From positions 62,001-126,000 of the forward strand of contig JAFEEQ010000026.1 of assembly GCA_018241025.1 (NCBI GenBank): a DNA stretch of 64,000 nucleotides, read 5' to 3'. The translations under genes and the position numbers were made by a program. Of this stretch, positions 1 through 7,972 are shown piece by piece. The stretch is from Pseudomonadota bacterium. GTDB taxonomy: Bacteria; Pseudomonadota; Alphaproteobacteria; Micropepsales; Micropepsaceae. The first letter of the stretch is position 1. Each line of letters starts with the position of its first letter. The notes under the pieces are model-generated. The model was given only the letters and a program-made list of their open reading frames with translations. It ran no database searches and was not told where the DNA came from.

Positions 1-389
1 CGGATGTCGTGCAATCGGTGATGAAGCTCACCAACAATTCGGGCGTGAATCTCGTCGTCGACTCTGTTGGCGGTTCGACGCTGCAGGGTTCGATCCTCTC
101 GCTCGGCTATCGCGGCCGCGTGTCGATGGTCGGCGCCGCAGGACGTGAGCCGATGCGCGTCGATGTCGGCTCGATGATGGGCGGCAACCGTTCGCTCACC
201 GGCGTCTTCCTCGGTGCGGAGATCGCAACCGATCGCGTGCACGACATGATCCAGAAGCTGGTCGACGAGGTCGCGGCGGGCACGCTTCAGGTTGTTATCG
301 ACAAGACCTTTCCGCTTGCCGAGGCAGCGGCGGCGCATGCCTACATCGAAAGCCGCAAGGCGGTCGGACGGGTCCTACTCATTCCGTAG
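1..389 (+). CDS. MDR-family NAD(P)H:quinone / zinc-type alcohol dehydrogenase, C-terminal part (5' end outside window)
   Basis: Only the last 129 codons are present; the reading frame is already open at the left edge (codons in frame from base 3), so the gene begins upstream. The visible part carries the second half of a Rossmann fold (VDSVGG, then a hydrophobic strand ending VGAAG) and the C-terminal catalytic-domain segment with the typical ending in which a conserved Gly-Arg-Val-Leu-Leu closes the protein (GRVLLIP). This is the usual tail of quinone oxidoreductases and crotonyl-CoA-reductase-like MDR enzymes. The substrate cannot be told from this fragment. A GTG at base 9 is not a credible start because half of the cofactor domain would be missing. 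Confidence 0.8.
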   Translation, partial: DVVQSVMKLTNNSGVNLVVDSVGGSTLQGSILSLGYRGRVSMVGAAGREPMRVDVGSMMGGNRSLTGVFLGAEIATDRVHDMIQKLVDEVAAGTLQVVIDKTFPLAEAAAAHAYIESRKAVGRVLLIP

Positions 390-453
390 TGCCAGTGGAA
401 TGCCGATTCCGGCCGGGATCGGTGTAAGCGGCTGATTCAACAACGTATTGAAC

Positions 454-474
454 GCCGGGGAGCAAGTCCCCGGC
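454..474 (+). terminator. Stem-loop downstream of the reductase gene
   Basis: A perfect 8-bp stem (GCCGGGGA / TCCCCGGC) with a 5-base loop lies 65 bases after the stop of the reductase gene. There is no T-run after it, so it is a weak intrinsic terminator at best, or a structured 3' end. The rest of 390-613 shows no gene. Confidence 0.35.
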
Positions 475-613
475 GGACCGGCATCCTGCGGACTCGTCTT
501 CGTCGCCCATCACGGCATCATATTGGCCGGGGCGGTGGGAGTGGTCTGCAATGGTCTTATGGCTGGCAAAAGTGGAACACCGCATCGCGCCCTAAAACCA
601 AATGGAGGCGCAG

Positions 614-1378
614 ATGAGCTTGCTGGCGGACGTTCAGGATTTCGTTCGAATTGCCAACCGCGTTACCGACATGAAGGAGCTCCAATCACTCCTGGAAGGT
701 GCGACGCATGAACTCGGCTTCGACTACTTCGCACTCGTTCACCATGTGAACATCTATCAGACGAAAGGAAACATCGTTTTTCTGTTCGACTATCCGAGCG
801 CGTGGGCGGATATCGTCGACCGCAAGGGCTACTTCATGGACGATCCCGTCCATCTCGCCTGCGAGAAATCCGCCGCGCCGTTCACCTGGGCGGATCTGTC
901 GGACATGATCGCCCTGACCGAGCGCCAGCGCGAAATGCTGGATGCGGCCAAGCTCGCCGGCCTTGGCGAGGGGTTCACGATCCCGATCCACATTCCCGGC
1001 GAGTACACCGGATCGTGCACCTTCACGACGCGGCTCGGCCAGCAGATGCGCTGGCAGGTGCTGCCGGCCGCGCATTATGTCGGGAGCTTTGCCTTCGAGG
1101 CGGCGCGGCGCCTGGCGATGCGTCTTGCGGCCCAGCGCGGTCAGGCCGCGAGCGAGCCGATCCAGCCGCGGCTGACGCGGCGCCAGCTCGACTGCGTCGT
1201 GCTCGCCGGCCGCGGCAAGAGCGACAACGACGTGGCGCAGATTCTCGGGATCAGCGGCCAGACCGTGCATCAGCACATGGAGGCGGCGAAACGCAAATAC
1301 GAAGTCGCCACCCGGATGCAGCTCATCGTGCGGGCCCTGTTCGACAGCCAGATTTCCTTCGCCGACCTCGTCGGTTGA
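614..1378 (+). CDS. LuxR-family quorum-sensing transcription factor (first copy)
   Basis: 254 aa. The N-terminal autoinducer-binding domain (about residues 1-165) has the family landmarks: a Trp followed by an Asp-Pro pair (SAW...MDDP), a second Trp (PFTW) and the Gly before a hydrophobic strand (GEGFTIPI). A C-terminal LuxR/FixJ helix-turn-helix follows (about 188-245, ILGISGQTVHQHM). ATG 614 is chosen over ATG 602 because GGAGG at 604-608 sits 5 bases before 614 and overlaps the earlier start. Two usually invariant HTH residues differ: the Glu of the LTxRE motif is Gln and the following Leu is Val. It lies 81 bases upstream of a luxI homologue, so it is the likely cognate receptor. Confidence 0.9.
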   Translation: MSLLADVQDFVRIANRVTDMKELQSLLEGATHELGFDYFALVHHVNIYQTKGNIVFLFDYPSAWADIVDRKGYFMDDPVHLACEKSAAPFTWADLSDMIALTERQREMLDAAKLAGLGEGFTIPIHIPGEYTGSCTFTTRLGQQMRWQVLPAAHYVGSFAFEAARRLAMRLAAQRGQAASEPIQPRLTRRQLDCVVLAGRGKSDNDVAQILGISGQTVHQHMEAAKRKYEVATRMQLIVRALFDSQISFADLVG

Positions 1379-1383
1379 CGCAT

Positions 1384-1397
1384 CCCCTAACTAGGGG
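1384..1397. promoter_or_regulatory. Palindrome CCCCTAACTAGGGG, candidate lux-type operator upstream of luxI
   Basis: Perfect 6-bp inverted repeat with a 2-base centre, directly after the luxR stop and 62 bases before the luxI start. Position and symmetry fit a LuxR-family binding site controlling luxI. No alphaproteobacterial lux box is universal, so this is inference. Confidence 0.45.
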
Positions 1398-1459
1398 AAG
1401 GCGGTGCCACGGCGCCTGTGCAACTCTGAATTGCCCATCACGAACGGAGCTTCAGGGAA

Positions 1460-2083
1460 ATGGTCGACGTCGTAACGAGCTGCAACCGCCACAAATACGA
1501 GTCCCAGCTGGCCCTCATGCACGAGGATCGCCGGCGCATCTTCGTCGAGTCGCTGAAATGGGACATTCCCGTCGTCGACGGCCGGTTCGAGAAGGACCAG
1601 TTCGACAACGACGATGCGGTCTATCTGCTGGCGCTCGACGCCAAGAAGGAGACCCATCTTGGGTCGGTGCGTCTGTTGCCCTCGAGCAAGCCGCATCTGC
1701 TCGGCGACGTGTTTCCGATGCTGTGCGACAACGGCGTTCCGCGCGGCGACGATATCTGGGAGATCACGCGGCTCTGCACCGCGCCGCAGCTTCGCGGCCG
1801 CGAGGCCTGGCTGGCGCGATCCTACCTCGCCGTCGGCATGGTCGAGCTCGCGCTGCTCTACGGCATCGGCCGATATACCTGCGTCGCCGAGACCTCGTGG
1901 CTGTCTTCGATCATGGCGGTGGGCTGGGAGTGCGAGCCGCTCGGCCTGCCGCAGGAGATCAACGGCGAATCCGTCGGTGCCCTCATCATCAACATCACGC
2001 CGGCCACGCTGCAGCTCTTCCGCATGAAGATGGGCTGGCGTCTGCCGGTCCTGGAGCTGGACGCGATCGCCAAGGCCGCCTGA
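1460..2083 (+). CDS. LuxI-family acyl-homoserine-lactone synthase
   Basis: 207 aa, the normal length for LuxI enzymes, which make acyl-homoserine lactones from S-adenosylmethionine and an acyl donor in the cytoplasm. The catalytic residues are present at nearly canonical numbers: Arg24, Phe28, Trp34, Asp46, Asp49, Arg71 (GSVRLLP), Phe85, Glu101 and Arg104 (WEITR). The acyl chain cannot be predicted from sequence. The likely ribosome site is CGGAGC about 12 bases before ATG; AGGGAA abuts the start. A PhyH-type dioxygenase starts only 27 bases after the stop, so the two are probably co-transcribed. Confidence 0.92.
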   Translation: MVDVVTSCNRHKYESQLALMHEDRRRIFVESLKWDIPVVDGRFEKDQFDNDDAVYLLALDAKKETHLGSVRLLPSSKPHLLGDVFPMLCDNGVPRGDDIWEITRLCTAPQLRGREAWLARSYLAVGMVELALLYGIGRYTCVAETSWLSSIMAVGWECEPLGLPQEINGESVGALIINITPATLQLFRMKMGWRLPVLELDAIAKAA

Positions 2084-2110
2084 ACCCAATCCGACCGAAA
2101 GGATACCAAG

Positions 2111-2992
2111 ATGTCCGTTGCATACGATTTGCGTCCGTCGCTCGCGGCCGACAAGACGGCGGAGCTGCTCGATACCGGCTACTGCGTCATCGAGAACGTC
2201 ATTGCCCGCGCCAAGGTCGATGCGCTCGAGGCCGAGCTGAAGGAACGCTTCGAGAAGACGCCGTTCGCGGACGGCGACTTCTACGGCCGCCGCACCAAGC
2301 GCTTCGGCGGCCTTTTGAAGCGCGCGCCGAGCTCGGCCGATTTCGTGCTCAACAAGACGGTCATGGAGGTCGTCCAGAACGTTCTTGGGCCGAATTGCGA
2401 CAGCCTGCAGCTCAACATCGCGCAGGGACTCGAGATCTGGCCCGGCGAAGGCGAGCAGACGCCGCATCGCGACGAAGACATGTGGCGGTGTGGCAAGAAC
2501 CGCTTCGAGTGCCTGATCAACGTGATGTGGCCGATTTCCCCTTTCACCAAGGAGAACGGAACGACCGTGGTCTGGCCTTACAGCAACCGTTGCCCGGAAG
2601 ACTACTATCTGGAGCGCGAGCAGGCGGTTCAGATGGAGATGGAGCCGGGCAGCTGCCTGATGTTCCTCGGCTCGACCCTGCACGGCGCCGGCGCGAACCG
2701 TTCCGCGCTGCCGCGAACCGGGATCGTGGTCAGCTACACGCTCGGCTGGCTCAAGCCCTACGAGAACCAGTGGCTGGTCTATCCGCCCGACGTGGCGCGG
2801 AATTTCTCTCCGGAGCTTGCGGCGCTCGTCGGCTATCAGCTGCACCGCCCCAATGTCGGCAACTACGAAGGGCAATGCCCCTCGATCCTGCTGAAAGGTC
2901 CGGTTCCCGACTATCTGGCGGCGAAAGACGGCTTGCTGCCGAGCCAGATCGACGAAGTCATTGCATTCAAAGCGAGGCAAAAACCGCAGTAG
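2111..2992 (+). CDS. Phytanoyl-CoA-dioxygenase-family Fe(II)/2-oxoglutarate oxygenase linked to luxI
   Basis: 293 aa, a single PhyH domain. The metal-binding triad is visible as His119-x-Asp121 (PHRDED) and His191 (LHGAGANR), with Arg197 placed to hold 2-oxoglutarate. Such enzymes hydroxylate small molecules, often fatty-acyl or amino-acid derivatives. The start has AAAGGA 9 bases upstream. It forms a two-gene unit with luxI (27-base gap) and is followed by a strong hairpin. Context suggests that the substrate is the acyl-homoserine lactone or its acyl precursor; this is inference, and a role in an unrelated metabolite remains possible. Confidence 0.88.
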   Translation: MSVAYDLRPSLAADKTAELLDTGYCVIENVIARAKVDALEAELKERFEKTPFADGDFYGRRTKRFGGLLKRAPSSADFVLNKTVMEVVQNVLGPNCDSLQLNIAQGLEIWPGEGEQTPHRDEDMWRCGKNRFECLINVMWPISPFTKENGTTVVWPYSNRCPEDYYLEREQAVQMEMEPGSCLMFLGSTLHGAGANRSALPRTGIVVSYTLGWLKPYENQWLVYPPDVARNFSPELAALVGYQLHRPNVGNYEGQCPSILLKGPVPDYLAAKDGLLPSQIDEVIAFKARQKPQ

Positions 2993-3033
2993 CTATAGCC
3001 AGACCCCAGCCCCGTTTGGGCTGACGCCGCAAT

Positions 3034-3092
3034 GAGAACCGTTTATAGTCGCCGCTACGCGCGTAGCGGCGACCACGGGTTCTCTTTGTGTT
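3034..3092 (+). terminator. Long hairpin terminator after luxI-PhyH
   Basis: A perfect 26-bp palindrome (3048-3073) is enclosed by outer arms GAGAACC (3034-3040) and GGTTCTC (3078-3084) and followed by TTTGTGTT. It should end the luxI-PhyH transcript. The T-rich tail abuts the ATG of the next gene. Confidence 0.8.
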
Positions 3093-3803
3093 ATGTTGAC
3101 AACGGATACCTTTGAATTCATCGGCGAACTCGACCGACAGAGCGATATTTCGACGCTCACAGAGTCGTTTCAAAAGCTGATCCGGAAATTCGGTCTGGCC
3201 TATTTCATGGTCGGCGATCCGCGTCCGCCGCAGCCGGATGACGGCTATCTCTGGGCAACCACCTGGCCCGCCGGTTGGCTCGAGCGTTGGATATCGCGTG
3301 GCTATCTGCAGGACGACCCCATCATCAAGAAGCTGCGGCTTCAGACCACGCCGGTGCGGTGGGGACCGAAAGAAGGCGCCAACGATGCGGCGGGAACGCG
3401 CATCCTCGAGGAAGCCGGCGAGTTCCGCCTCAAGGCCGGCGTCGCGGTTCCGGTCTACAATCGCGACGGTCTCTATGTCGTCTCGATCGGCGCCGAGCGC
3501 TACGACCTCGGCAAGGATGACGAGATCTGCCTGCACATGGCGGCGCATTATTTTCACGCGCGCCTCGGCCGCATTCGTGCACGCAATGCGCCGTCGGCGC
3601 GCGGGCCCAAACTGACGCCGCGCGAGCGCGAGTGCCTGTCCTGGGTCGCATCGGGCAAGACCGATTGGGAGATCTCGCAGATCCTGAACATCGCCGAGCA
3701 GACGGTGCACGAATACGTTCAAAATGCCCTGATCAAGCTCAACGCGACGACCCGGGCGCAGGCCGTCGCCATCGCGATCGTCACCCGTCAGATCCTGTAT
3801 TGA
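3093..3803 (+). CDS. LuxR-family quorum-sensing transcription factor (second copy)
   Basis: 236 aa. The autoinducer-binding domain has both conserved Trp residues and Asp-Pro (WLERW...QDDP, PVRW) and Gly before the AVPV strand. The C-terminal HTH (about 171-230, LTPRERECLSWVASGK then ISQILNIAEQTVHEYV) is fully canonical, unlike the first copy. No Shine-Dalgarno sequence precedes ATG 3093: the bases before it are the T-tail of a terminator hairpin. Translation may therefore be leaderless, or the real start may be missed. It stands directly before the polyketide cluster and is the best candidate for its activator. Confidence 0.88.
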   Translation: MLTTDTFEFIGELDRQSDISTLTESFQKLIRKFGLAYFMVGDPRPPQPDDGYLWATTWPAGWLERWISRGYLQDDPIIKKLRLQTTPVRWGPKEGANDAAGTRILEEAGEFRLKAGVAVPVYNRDGLYVVSIGAERYDLGKDDEICLHMAAHYFHARLGRIRARNAPSARGPKLTPRERECLSWVASGKTDWEISQILNIAEQTVHEYVQNALIKLNATTRAQAVAIAIVTRQILY

Positions 3804-3893
3804 TCCCGTCTCACCGATACGGCGTAAAGATGAGGCGGTGCAGAAGCCGACCGCTATAGTCGCGTTCGCAAGGGCGCGTTTTCAGGAGCAGCC

Positions 3894-4925
3894 ATGTCGC
3901 CGCGATTGCTGGCGCTGAAGAGCGCCGTGCCGCCTTTCGTTCTCGACCAGTCCGACGTCGCCCGGCGCGCCGGCGCCCTGTTCGGCAATCACCGCGATGT
4001 CGCCCGGCTGATGCCGGTCTTCGAGAACACCGGCATCGACCGGCGCTATTCCTGCGTGCCGATCGACTGGTATGCCGAACCGCATGGCTGGCGCGAACGC
4101 AATGCACTTTATATCGAGAACGCGGTCGCGCTGTTCGAGCCCCTGACCCTCGAGCTCCTGAAGCAGGCCGGGCTCGAACGCGGCGATATCGACGCGATCG
4201 TCGTCGCTTCGACGACCGGGATCGCGACGCCCAGCCTCGACGCGCTGGTGGTCGAGAAGCTCGGCCTCAACCGCAACATCCGGCGCCTGCCGATCTTCGG
4301 CCTGGGCTGTGCCGGCGGCGTGGTCGGGTTGACGCGCGCGGCGGATCTGGCCTCGGCTTATCCGGGCTCGCGGGTTCTTTTCCTCGCGGTCGAGCTTTGC
4401 GCCCTGACCTTCCGCAAGGACGATACGTCGAAGAGCAACATCGTGGCGACGGCGCTGTTCGGCGATGGCGCCGCCGGTGCGATCGTTTCGACGGCGGGCG
4501 ATGGTCCCGCATTAGGTCCGGGCGGCGAATACACCTGGCCGCATGCGCTCGACATCATGGGCTGGGATGTCCAGGAGGATGGCCTCAAGGCGATCTTCTC
4601 GCAGAGCATTCCCGCGCTGCTCGCCGCCGATTTCCGCGCGATCCTCGCCGACTATCTGCGCCGCAACGGCGGCACGCGCGATTCCTATCGCGGCTTTGCC
4701 TGCCATCCCGGCGGCGCCAAGGTGCTCGACGCGCTCGAAGACTGTCTCGATCTGCCGCGCGGCGGGCTTGCAGATAGCCGCAGCGTGCTGCGCGACTTCG
4801 GAAACATGTCCGCCGTCACCGCGCTGTTCGTGCTCGAGCGCATGGACTGGCGGCGGCAACAGACATTGATGACTGCGCTCGGACCGGGATTCTCCGCGGC
4901 GTTCCTGACGGTCGGCGGCGCGTGA
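3894..4925 (+). CDS. Type III polyketide synthase (chalcone/stilbene-synthase family)
   Basis: 343 aa homodimeric-type iterative synthase that extends an acyl starter with malonyl-CoA to make pyrones or resorcinols. The Cys-His-Asn triad is intact: Cys139 (FGLGCAGG), His271 (CHPGG) and Asn304 (FGNMSA). AGGAG lies 6 bases before ATG. Its GTGA stop overlaps the start of an ICMT-type methyltransferase, the same pairing as bacterial pyrone and resorcinol operons such as bpsA-bpsB of Bacillus and srsA-srsB of Streptomyces. A fatty acyl starter is therefore likely, giving an alkylpyrone or alkylresorcinol. The exact product is not readable from sequence. Confidence 0.93.
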   Translation: MSPRLLALKSAVPPFVLDQSDVARRAGALFGNHRDVARLMPVFENTGIDRRYSCVPIDWYAEPHGWRERNALYIENAVALFEPLTLELLKQAGLERGDIDAIVVASTTGIATPSLDALVVEKLGLNRNIRRLPIFGLGCAGGVVGLTRAADLASAYPGSRVLFLAVELCALTFRKDDTSKSNIVATALFGDGAAGAIVSTAGDGPALGPGGEYTWPHALDIMGWDVQEDGLKAIFSQSIPALLAADFRAILADYLRRNGGTRDSYRGFACHPGGAKVLDALEDCLDLPRGGLADSRSVLRDFGNMSAVTALFVLERMDWRRQQTLMTALGPGFSAAFLTVGGA

Positions 4926-5425
4926 CGGTCGCGATCTACATCATCCTCGGGCTGGTTGCGCTGCAGCGTCTGGCCGAGGTCGCCTATGCCGAGCGCAACA
5001 CGCGTGCGCTGCTGGCACGCGGCGCGCGCGAAATCGGGCGCGGGCATTATCCACTGATCGTCCTTTTGCATGCGGCATGGCTCGCGGCGATAGCGCTCTT
5101 CGTGCCGGCGGATGCGCATATCGCCTGGCTGCCGCTCGGACTGTTCGTGCTGCTGCAGGCGGCAAGGGTCTGGGTGATCGCGACGCTCGGGCCTTACTGG
5201 ACGACGCGGATCATCACGCTCGACGAAGCGCCGCTGGTCCGGCGCGGACCGTATCGTTTCGTGCGCCATCCGAATTACCTGATCGTCGCCGGCGAAATCC
5301 TGTTCCTGCCGCTGGCCTTCGGCGAAATCGGAATCGCGATCCTGTTCACGCTGTTGAACGCCGCGATGCTCGCCTGGCGGATTCGCAGCGAAGACGCGGC
5401 GTTGCGGCCGCGCCGGGCGAGTTGA
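4922..5425 (+). CDS. Isoprenylcysteine-carboxyl-methyltransferase-like integral membrane methyltransferase
   Basis: 167 aa with four to five hydrophobic segments. The C-terminal ICMT signature GPYRFVRHPNY (109-119) and Glu127 bind S-adenosylmethionine. It starts with GTG overlapping the PKS stop by four bases, so the two are translationally coupled. In type III PKS operons this family O-methylates the alkylpyrone or alkylresorcinol; the same job is inferred here. Confidence 0.88.
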   Translation: MTVAIYIILGLVALQRLAEVAYAERNTRALLARGAREIGRGHYPLIVLLHAAWLAAIALFVPADAHIAWLPLGLFVLLQAARVWVIATLGPYWTTRIITLDEAPLVRRGPYRFVRHPNYLIVAGEILFLPLAFGEIGIAILFTLLNAAMLAWRIRSEDAALRPRRAS

Positions 5426-5429
5426 GCCG

Positions 5430-6422
5430 ATGCTGGCCTTCGCCGCGCCCTTCGGCTTCGCGCTGGCGATACCCGCACTCTATTATGGCGCCGGACCGTG
5501 GTCGCCGGTGCTCTCCGTCGTCGCGTTGCTGGCGGCGCTGCTGGCGGCAGAATTCCTGTCGCCGCGCGGCGCGGCGCAGGCCGCAACACGCGGCGGCCAC
5601 TTTCTGTTGCCGAGGTTCTATGTCGCCGTGCAGCTCGCCGTCATCGCGTGGGCGACGCTCGTTGCGGGCACGCTTGGGATCGGACCGTTTCTCGGCCTCG
5701 CGCTCGCAACCGGCGTGACCACGGGGGTATTCGGCGTGCTTGCCGCGCATGAACTCGTCCATGGCCGCCGGCAGCGCTGGCTCGGGACGCTGATGCTGAC
5801 CGGCATGAGCTATCGCCACTTCCGCACCGCGCATATCCATGGCCATCATCGCTGGGCCGGGACCGTCCACGATTCCGCGACCGCGCGGCCGGGCGAGAAT
5901 TTCTACCGCTTCCTCCTGCGCACCGTGCCCGGACAATTCGCGGAGGCATGGCGGTTCGAAAGCCGCCGCGGCCTGGCAAAGAACCGCGTGCTGCGCGACC
6001 TGGCCGCGACGATTGCCTTGTACCTTGCCATTGCCCTCGCATGCGGATGGCGCGGTCTCGGATTCTTCGTGCTGCAATGCGCGATCGGGATCGTGGTGCT
6101 CGAGCTCTTCAACTACATCGCCCATTACGGCCTGATGCGCGGCGCAACCGATGCGGGCATGGAACCCTTCGGCGACCGTCATAGCTGGAACTCCAGCAAC
6201 GTCCTCGCCAATCACCTGATCTTCAACATGGGCCGGCACAGCGCGCACCACACCCGTCCCGCAGCATCTTTCGAGACGCTTCACTGGGCGGTGAACGCGC
6301 CCGAATTGCCCATGGGTTACGCCGGCAGCATCGTTCTGGCGCTCGTTCCGCCCATGTGGCGCCGCATCATGGACCCCGCGGTGCAAAGTCTGCACACTGA
6401 CAGCAGAATCACTTCTGGTTGA
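5430..6422 (+). CDS. AlkB-like membrane di-iron hydroxylase / fatty acid desaturase superfamily
   Basis: 330 aa with several membrane helices and the histidine clusters of alkane 1-monooxygenase-type enzymes: HELVH (107-111), HIHGHH (135-140), NYIAHYG (228-234, with His232) and RHSAHH (269-274). These ligate a di-iron site that hydroxylates alkyl chains using O2 and an electron-donor ferredoxin or rubredoxin, not seen nearby. It begins four bases after the methyltransferase stop and ends overlapping the exporter start region. In this context the likely substrate is the lipid tail or ring of the polyketide product. A stand-alone alkane hydroxylase is the alternative. Confidence 0.85.
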   Translation: MLAFAAPFGFALAIPALYYGAGPWSPVLSVVALLAALLAAEFLSPRGAAQAATRGGHFLLPRFYVAVQLAVIAWATLVAGTLGIGPFLGLALATGVTTGVFGVLAAHELVHGRRQRWLGTLMLTGMSYRHFRTAHIHGHHRWAGTVHDSATARPGENFYRFLLRTVPGQFAEAWRFESRRGLAKNRVLRDLAATIALYLAIALACGWRGLGFFVLQCAIGIVVLELFNYIAHYGLMRGATDAGMEPFGDRHSWNSSNVLANHLIFNMGRHSAHHTRPAASFETLHWAVNAPELPMGYAGSIVLALVPPMWRRIMDPAVQSLHTDSRITSG

Positions 6423-6448
6423 GACCTTTGGAGCCGGCCCAAAGCACA

Positions 6449-7966
6449 ATGCGGACCTGGATCGGCTTCATCGCGATGTGCCTCGGCATGTCGATGGCGG
6501 TGCTCGACATCCAGATCGTCGCCAGCTCGTTCACGACGATCCAGGACTGGTTTCATGTCTCGTCCGACCAGCTGAGCTGGATCCAGACCGGCTATCTCAT
6601 GGCCGAAGTCATCGCCATTCCGCTCACCGGCTGGCTGACGCGCGCGCTGTCGCTGCGCTGGATGTTCTCCGTCGCGACGCTGGGCTTCACGCTGGCATCG
6701 CTCGCCTGCGCCGCCTGCACCGAGATGGCACCGTTCATCGCCCTGCGCGTGGTTCAGGGTTTCTGCGGCGGCATGCTGATCCCCGGCGTGTTCACCTCGG
6801 TCTTCGCGATGATGCCGGAGAAATCGCGCGTCACCGCGACGGCGCTGGCCGGCACCATGGCGGTGATTGCGCCGACCGTCGGTCCGGCGATCGGCGGCTA
6901 TCTCACCGAGCACTACAGCTGGCACATGATCTTCCTGATCAACCTGGTGCCGGGTCTTCTGGTTTCGGCCGCCGTCGCGCGGTTCGTGCGGCTCGGCGAG
7001 CCCGACCTGAAGGAGCTGCGGCGCATCGACTACGTTGCCATCGCGATGGCCGCTGCGTTCCTCGGCACGCTCGAGCTGGTGCTGAAGGAGGCGCCGAAGC
7101 ACGACTGGCAGGGTGCGTTCGTCTATGGCTGCATCCTGGTCTGCTTCGTGACCGGTTCGGGCGCGATCTGGCGCAGTCTCTTCAGCCCTCATCCCTTCGT
7201 CGATCTTCGCCGCTTCCGCGAGCGGACCTTCACGCTGGGCTGTGTTCTCAGCTTCGTTCTCGGCCTCGGGCTTTATGGCTCGGTCTATCTGCTGGCGCTG
7301 TTCCTGGGCCTGATCCGCGAGCACTCGCCGCTCGAGATCGGCACGATCATGATCGTATCCGGCGCGGCGCAGCTGCTGACGGCGCCGCTGGCCGCGATGC
7401 TGGAGGTTCGCGTCGATGCGCGTCTGCTGACCGCGGTCGGCTATGGCATGTTCGCCTGCGGCCTGATCGCGAACGGCTTCACCACATTTCGGACCGATTA
7501 CGACGGTCTGTTCTGGCCCCAGGCGCTGCGCGGCGCCGCGGTGATGCTGTGCATCCTGCCGGCGACGCGGCTGGCGCTCGATACGCTCAATCCCGTCGGC
7601 GTCGCAGACGGCAGCGCGCTGTTCAACCTGATGCGCAATCTCGGCGGCGCGATCGGCATCGCCGTCGTCGATACGATCATCGGCCAGCGCACCCCGATGC
7701 ATGCGGCGGCGCTGGGTGTCCGTCTCCAGGCCGGCGATGCGAGCGCGGCGGCCTTCGTCGGCCTGCCGACGCAATTCTTCCATGGTCACGACATGGGGCC
7801 GACCAGCCAGGCGATGCGCGATTTTGCCGAGCCGCTGGTGCGCCGCGCCGCGCTGGTGCAATCGTTCAACGACGCCTGGATCGTGATCGGCGTGCTGTTC
7901 GCGCTGTCGCTCCTGGTCGTGCCGTTCATGAAGCTCCGGCCGTCGCCGATGGGACCCGGCACCTGA
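6449..7966 (+). CDS. MFS multidrug exporter, DHA2 (EmrB/QacA) family
   Basis: 505 aa, about 14 hydrophobic segments. It has the motif-A-like loop GWLTRALSLRW and the motif-C region PTVGPAIGGYL typical of proton-driven drug:H+ antiporters with 14 helices. It probably exports the product of the polyketide cluster. ATG 6449 gives the family-like short N-terminus; a TTG at 6419 overlapping the hydroxylase stop (TTGA) is an alternative and would add ten residues. Neither start has a good ribosome site, which fits translational coupling. Confidence 0.85.
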   Translation: MRTWIGFIAMCLGMSMAVLDIQIVASSFTTIQDWFHVSSDQLSWIQTGYLMAEVIAIPLTGWLTRALSLRWMFSVATLGFTLASLACAACTEMAPFIALRVVQGFCGGMLIPGVFTSVFAMMPEKSRVTATALAGTMAVIAPTVGPAIGGYLTEHYSWHMIFLINLVPGLLVSAAVARFVRLGEPDLKELRRIDYVAIAMAAAFLGTLELVLKEAPKHDWQGAFVYGCILVCFVTGSGAIWRSLFSPHPFVDLRRFRERTFTLGCVLSFVLGLGLYGSVYLLALFLGLIREHSPLEIGTIMIVSGAAQLLTAPLAAMLEVRVDARLLTAVGYGMFACGLIANGFTTFRTDYDGLFWPQALRGAAVMLCILPATRLALDTLNPVGVADGSALFNLMRNLGGAIGIAVVDTIIGQRTPMHAAALGVRLQAGDASAAAFVGLPTQFFHGHDMGPTSQAMRDFAEPLVRRAALVQSFNDAWIVIGVLFALSLLVVPFMKLRPSPMGPGT

Positions 7967-7972
7967 CGGGCT

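Noticed and set aside
802..3024. 740-aa frame over luxR, luxI and PhyH, and similar long frames over other genes
   Set aside because: Arg/Ala/Pro-rich composition with no family features: codon-shifted shadows typical of GC-rich genomes.
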